A DNA stretch of 33,000 nucleotides from Owenia fusiformis. Taxonomy: Eukaryota; Annelida; Polychaeta; Sabellida; Oweniidae. The DNA lies in assembly GCA_903813345.2 (NCBI GenBank), contig CAIIXF020000086.1:1-33000 (forward strand), written 5' to 3'. Positions 29,040-33,000 of this stretch are shown here, one piece after another (position 1 is the first letter of the stretch; the number at the start of each line of letters is the position of its first letter). The position numbers and the translations under genes were made by a program. Under the pieces are notes generated by a model. It made no database searches and was not told the DNA's origin. It saw nothing but the letters and a program-made list of their open reading frames with translations.

Positions 29040-29327
29040 CTTGGAGTTTATCTCCTCTCAACTGAGAAGAGGATAGTGGAGAACTTTACAAAGGAGGGGT
29101 CAAAACGTGTTGCTTAGTTGCAACAATAGCATTCAGTATGGGAATAGAAATTCCTGACATTGATGTTGTAATTCACTGGGTAGTGCCCAAATCAATCTTA
29201 TTTTTCGTCCAAGAGACAGGTTCAGAGACAGAGTTCAGTTTATACCACAGATTTGTGTATAAAATGTCAATGTGCTGCCTGTCGATGCTGTCCAGTCTGT
29301 GATGCCACATGTACATGTTCAAAGTAA
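29040..29327 (+). pseudogene. RecQ-like helicase C-terminal remnant with Cys-rich tail
   Basis: A first frame reads LGVYLLSTEKRIVENFTKEG and SKRV. After a small frameshift near 29115 a second reads VATIAFSMGIEIPDIDVVIH, then WVVPKSILFFVQETG. This is RecQ helicase motifs V-VI territory: (V/C)-A-T-(I/V)-A-F-(S/G)-M-G-I-x-(I/K)-P-D-(I/V)-x-x-V-I-H-W is highly characteristic, followed by Q-E-x-G-R-A-G-R-D, here degraded after Q-E-T-G. A third frame ends in KCQCAACRCCPVCDATCTCS before TAA at 29325, an eight-cysteine tail that I recall in RecQ-like proteins amplified in invertebrates. Two frameshifts make it dead. It may be the other half of the RecQ start at 11943. Confidence 0.7.
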
Positions 29328-29400
29328 ACACATTTCCTGTTGTTCAACATGTATGCATGTTCAATCATGTTCAATTTAGAGGAGTTACAGCCTTGGATCA

Positions 29401-29608
29401 CAACTAAATGGATAAAAATTGTGAAATGAGCGGGTATATTAAGATTAGCATCTATAATATGATTCCACCATCATATCAATGAAGTGATGGCTTTTTAATG
29501 ATTAGAAAATGAAAGTGAAAAGTAATAATTGTATCAAAATCAGAGCAGTTCACAATCACATATGTCTAAAAAATTTACAATTAAACGGATAAAAATTGTG
29601 ACTTTAAG
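29401..29608 (+). repeat. Short direct repeat, 177-bp spacing
   Basis: 'caactaaatggataaaaattgtga' near 29401 recurs as 'caattaaacggataaaaattgtga' near 29578. The sequence between is AT-rich and non-coding by appearance. Confidence 0.5.
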
Positions 29609-29757
29609 CAGAGAGGAGGATTTGATATTACAAGAGAGAGTGTGTGAAAAAGATGAGAAGAATAAAGGAAAAAAGAGGAAAGAGGGAGAAAGGAGGTGAG
29701 GGGGAGAAGACAGAGAGGAAAGCGAAGAAAGTTGAGAAGGAGAGAAAGAAGAGGATT
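29609..29757 (+). repeat. Polypurine (GA-rich) tract, about 150 bp
   Basis: The + strand is almost purely A/G from about 29645 to 29757, with few pyrimidines before that. Such homopurine tracts can form triplex (H-DNA) structures. Open frames on the minus strand here (runs of S, L, F and P) are by-products of the composition. Confidence 0.8.
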
Positions 29758-30025
29758 TTTTTTGGACATACAAACAAGTTTTTGCTTAAAGATGTCAGTA
29801 CTGGGATATATATGGGATAAATAAGATTGCTTGCCAAAGAAAGGTTTGCAACTGATCCTCACACTCATCCATTGGAGGTCTAGGAAACAATGGTAACTCA
29901 TTAGAGTAGAAAGGTTAGCTATTTGAGCTTAATCATAATTTCTTGTTGACAACAAAATGATGAAATGTATAATAAGTTGCATATCAAATTCAATTTCAGA
30001 TGGTAGACGATATACAAGTATCTGC
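29758..30025. other. Unassigned DNA
   Basis: No exon-like frame, repeat or regulatory motif recognised. Confidence 0.3.
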
Positions 30026-30633
30026 ATAACAACTCAAATGAGAGATTCATCCCTTGGGGTCAATCAGGGCTTGACCCCAGTATCACAATTGTACCTGTTC
30101 TAGCCCTGTTCAACTATAACTGCAGGAAAAACCTTTCTCCTATGATGACAAATAGTAGCCTACATGAATTTATTTTTAACATTTTTTTAAGAGCACAGGA
30201 TGAATGTTCTTCAGCATGTTATCAGAATGATGTAGATACAAGCTATGACAATCTGTGCAATTCATTTAATAAAAAACTATTCAATATGAACCCTCTCTTG
30301 TAAATAATGTTTGTATAAATCCACATGACATAACAACTCAAATGAGAGATTCATCCCTTGGGGTCAATCAGGGCTTGACCCCAGTATCACAATTGTACCT
30401 GTTCTAGCCCTGTTCAACTATAACTGCAGGAAAAACCTTTCTCCTATGATAACAAATAGTAGCCTACATGAATTTATTTTTAACATTTTTTTAAGAGCAC
30501 AGGATGAATGTTCTTCAGCATGTTATCAGAATGATGTAGATACAAGCTATGACAATCTGTGCAATTCATTTAATAAAAAACTATTCAATATGAACCCTCT
30601 CTTGTAAATAATGTTTGTATAAATCCACATGAC
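30026..30633 (+). repeat. Exact 304-bp tandem duplication abutting LINE endonuclease
   Basis: Copy 1 (30026-30329) and copy 2 (30330-30633) differ at one base that I can find (atgatgac against atgataac). Each unit has a 90-codon open frame reading FIPWGQSGLDPSITIVPVLA, later SLHEFIFNIFLRAQDECSSA and DTSYDNLCNSFNKKLF, then a stop. Near-identity means the duplication is recent or gene-converted. The second copy runs directly into the LINE endonuclease frame, so this may be a tandemly repeated 5' region of that retroelement, or ORF1-type coding sequence. Confidence 0.9.
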
Positions 30634-30888
30634 ACCTTTTCAGTTCTAGTCTGGAACATTAATAGAGTTTTGGGTAAATTACATGATGGTAATGATCTCT
30701 TTGAATTATTGAAAAGGTATTCAATTTGTTTACTTAGTGAAACCTGGCTTTCCCCTTATGATACGTTTACTTTAGCAGGTTTTGAGTGTATAAATTTAGC
30801 CCGTAAAAGAAGTTGTAACATCAGCAATGGTAATTTCTATTCAGGAGGGCTTGCTGTGCTCAGACATTCTTCTCTCCATTTAAGATGA
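30616..30888 (+). pseudogene. LINE (non-LTR retrotransposon) APE endonuclease fragment
   Basis: The frame reads NVCINPHDTFSVLVWNINRV, then LFELLKRYSICLLSETWLSP, then TFTLAGFECINLARKRS, and later SGGLAVLRHSS before a stop. W-N near the start, (L)-S-E-T-W with the catalytic glutamate, and the later S-G-G-(L/V)-A-(V/F) are diagnostic of APE-type endonucleases, which nick target DNA for target-primed reverse transcription. About 80 of the usual 220 or so residues are present. The catalytic D and H of the second half and the entire reverse transcriptase are missing. It is a dead fragment, truncated on its 3' side, which is unusual because LINEs usually lose their 5' end. Confidence 0.75.
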
Positions 30889-30994
30889 AGATCTGATAGA
30901 AGTATTTAATCTCCTGTTTTTTTCTTCTCAAAAGGAGGCCCAAAACATTCATGTTTGATGTTAATGATTGTGGACCCTTTCCTGAGTGTTGTGA

Positions 30995-31205
30995 ATGGAC
31001 ATCCTCCTAAGCAGGTGTCCAGAATCCGTACCTCCTTCTTCCCCCTGCTATAAGCAGTTACCATTTCCCCGATTATACGTCATCGGAGCATAATTAGATC
31101 ACATGATTCAGTTTACTCGGGTGTTTCCAACTTGGTTATAGCAGGGGGTAAAAAGAAAGAAGATATTCTGAATTTTGAAGCCCTGTGATCGGAGGATGTG
31201 AATGG
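30995..31205. repeat. Imperfect inverted repeat, MITE-like, about 210 bp
   Basis: 'acatcctcc' near 31000 pairs with 'ggaggatgt' near 31192. Inside, 'agaat' plus 'cttcttccccctgctataa' near 31020-31053 pairs with 'ttatagcagggggtaaaaag...gaagatattct' near 31136-31172. There is no coding potential. The outer borders are uncertain. Confidence 0.55.
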
Positions 31206-31327
31206 ATGACTGTGTCAGCTTTAGGTAAGCATATATAAATGCAAAAGTTGAGAACAGAAAGCATCAATGAATGCTCAAGAAATGAAATTCACTTTACTTA
31301 CAAAAATATCATCAAGCAAAGAACAAG

Positions 31328-31815
31328 TGCCACAAATGCTACTCATTTGGAAGTGATTGTAGGAGCCACCTAAGTAGAAGGAGTCTTTATCATAGAAACA
31401 CAACAGATAAATAACAAAAGATGCTTAGCTGTTAAACCTCTTTTTACAAATGCAACTGAACCTGGAAAATTATATAATACAAAAATAACATTTCCTTGAC
31501 ATAAGCACTTAGATATTCACATCCACAGTTGTTGTATGTAGTTGTTGAAGGTTTGTACCTCTCACAACCTTAAGCAGCTGTTTGAAAATGTATTATGAAA
31601 AGGTCTTATTAATGTAAATGATATGAGGTAGATATAGATGTCCAATAAGATGAATGATCAGGATTTCTTTCAGAGACCTCAGTTTCCACTTGAGTCAAAT
31701 GCTACCCCTTTGGAAGTTATTGTAGGAGCCACCTAAGCAGAAGAAGTCTTTATCATATAAACACTACTGCATAAAGGTGAATAAGCTCCTCAGCTAATAA
31801 GCTTCCCATTCCTGG
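31328..31815 (+). repeat. Direct duplication, about 358-bp spacing
   Basis: 'caaatgctactcatttggaagtgattgtaggagccacctaag' at about 31332 recurs as a close variant at about 31690. Both are followed by 'agaagaagtctttatcata.aaacac' and a 'gct.agct.ttaa' type block. About 120 bp per copy; the function of the region is unknown. Confidence 0.65.
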
Positions 31816-31905
31816 AAAACCACTAATTGGCTTTTCTTCAACTTAAAACACATGATAATAAACTGTTTATTTATTATTCAATTTTGTTATGTGTATTGTT
31901 TTCAG

Positions 31906-31951
31906 GGAAAGTTGAGGATGATCCATCTCTGTGTGGCCTTGCCTGTGAAGG
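31906..31951 (+). CDS. Possible micro-exon between splice signals
   Basis: 'gtattgttttcag' is followed by an open stretch reading KVEDDPSLCGLACEG and then GAAG|GTAGAA. The acceptor and donor are good and the peptide is protein-like, but 46 nt is too short to assign. It may belong with the exon-like blocks at 32312 and 32700-32838. Confidence 0.25.
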
Positions 31952-32311
31952 TAGAAACATTTGTCTTGTACTTTTCCTTGGTGTTCAGAGCATCATCAAT
32001 TCAAATACTGTTATTCTTGTATTTGATTTTTGTCTAAGGGTCTTGTCTTTACCACAATTATTTCCCATCACTTCATATTTGCTACTTAAGGAATAACATT
32101 AGATAGCAAATAACTCAGTTGCTTGATGTGTATATTTTACTTTTGATAACTTATGTAATTATCCCAATGATTGAAGTTCAGTAGACACAGAAGATACACC
32201 ATATGAAAGGGAAAAATATAGAGATTATTATACTCATTACTTAAGAGCTGATTAGCTCTACCCCCTCTGACAAATGTAATTATCCCCCTGCACACCTCCA
32301 TTTCACTTTTC

Positions 32312-32537
32312 AGATCTTGGACGAGATGACATTGTGCTGCACCAGGTAGCTGTGTCAAAAGAAATGAATGACGAAAGTAATGGTCAGGTGCCGTTATTCC
32401 TAAGTTCAAAGTGGCCCATAACATGTCTGAAGATGTTAACCACTTTTCAAGTCTGCTGTTCACATTCTAACTCCATATCTGAATCCAGAGACCATTCAAT
32501 CCGTTTTCTCCAAAAGGTTCTTTTTAAGGGACAGATT
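32312..32537 (+). pseudogene. Exon-like open stretch (DLGRDDIVLHQVAVSKEMND)
   Basis: After an acceptor-like 'tcacttttcag' a frame runs DLGRDDIVLHQVAVSKEMND, then ESNGQVPLFLSSKWPITCLK, and on to a stop near 32538. The first 25 codons look protein-like; the rest is less convincing. No family is recognised. Confidence 0.3.
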
Positions 32538-32734
32538 TAAACTTATATCGAGTTCCCTGCATATATCTGACCCTACGCGCTGCTTCAAGAAAATCAAGGA
32601 ATAATTTACTGAAAAGTCTAATTGCAATTGAGAGCAGTACACAATCTAAATACTTCATCATAGATGGTTATGAAGTGGTCTGGGACATGTGGGTGGAGAT
32701 GTACAAGTGGGATAAGGAGACTAATTCAGCGAGG

Positions 32735-32838
32735 AATTTGAACTCACACATGAACATTTATTTCCCGATGATGGACAGGAGATGAGGAACCACTAGGCAT
32801 TTGATGTCCTCCATGAGAAGATGTTATTTCTTGCACAG
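32735..32838 (+). pseudogene. Exon-like stretch ending at a donor (FELTHEHLFPDDGQEM)
   Basis: The frame reads EFELTHEHLFPDDGQEMRNH, a stop, then AFDVLHEKMLFLAQ ending at CACAG|GTAAAA, a strong donor. A different frame just before reads GYEVVWDMWVEMYKWDKETN, so the parent exon probably ran from about 32665 with a frameshift near 32730. It is protein-like and + strand, but the family is unknown and it is broken by a stop. Confidence 0.3.
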
Positions 32839-33000
32839 GTAAAAATAAAACTCTTACTTTTGAACATATACATTTTATTTTGTAAAATATGAGTAGCAAT
32901 TTTATGAGCAGAATTGGTTTTCTTGAGATACATGTTATTTAAACAAAGCAAAGTAAGTACCTCATAATCTTGACCAAACACAATGAACGTCAATGTCTCA
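32839..33000. other. Unassigned end of window
   Basis: AT-rich intron-like sequence after the donor at 32839. Nothing else is recognised. Confidence 0.3.

Noticed and set aside
29540-29901. Three overlapping minus-strand frames rich in Ser/Leu/Phe/Pro
   Set aside because: They are translations of the complement of a polypurine tract; composition alone explains them.
1-33000. tRNA or rRNA genes
   Set aside because: No convincing B-box-like GGTTCGAATCC with a matching A box, and no rRNA core sequence was seen by eye.

Overview
The window reads as AT-rich nuclear DNA from an animal, most likely a marine invertebrate. Supporting signs are short exon-like open stretches bounded by splice-like AG/GT signals, no long ORF, abundant satellites and inverted repeats, long homopolymer G/C tracts, and remnants of retroelements and DNA-transposon-like genes. 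Recurring 'taggcc' and 'ggcgtagccag' words suggest an echinoderm-like or other non-vertebrate deuterostome, but the species cannot be fixed from sequence alone. I found no rRNA, tRNA, CRISPR array or intact long gene.

Layout. 1-2640: decayed transposase-like exons, a TATA/CCAAT promoter candidate with a 34-codon ORF, a perfect hairpin and a 62-bp satellite. 3455-4950: two local tandem duplications and a Penelope-like reverse transcriptase remnant. 5269-6753: a complete foldback transposon (about 470-bp inverted arms, 5-bp target duplication, eight copies of a 14-bp motif). 8545-8989: zinc-finger and transposase-like remnants. 9860-12062: a remnant of a repeat-gene family, a 118-bp inverted repeat, a basic/Gln-rich exon, a Cys-rich C-terminus and a RecQ-type Walker A fragment. 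13100-13740: a 51-bp satellite. 14085-15073: three exon-like blocks. 15686-16805: a broken gene whose start resembles the N-terminal zinc-binding region of RAG1 and which runs into eleven 22-residue Ser/Thr/Asp-rich repeats.

17879-28701 is the largest structure: a 10,823-bp element with perfectly matching inverted ends (CACAGC...GCTGTG), a 3-bp flanking repeat (GGT), and at each end a higher-order satellite of alternating 53-bp monomers. This is the architecture of a CACTA/EnSpm-like (CMC) DNA transposon, with no recognisable transposase inside. Beyond it lie a RecQ helicase C-terminal remnant (29040-29327), a polypurine tract, an exact 304-bp tandem duplication abutting a LINE endonuclease fragment (30026-30888), and further exon-like blocks to 32838.

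Almost all recognisable coding remnants are on the + strand and all are broken or partial. The most interesting items are the RAG1-N-like gene with its repeat tail, the 10.8-kb element with satellite ends, and the foldback element with its repeated 14-bp motif. Family names rest on recognition of motifs by eye; no database search was possible.
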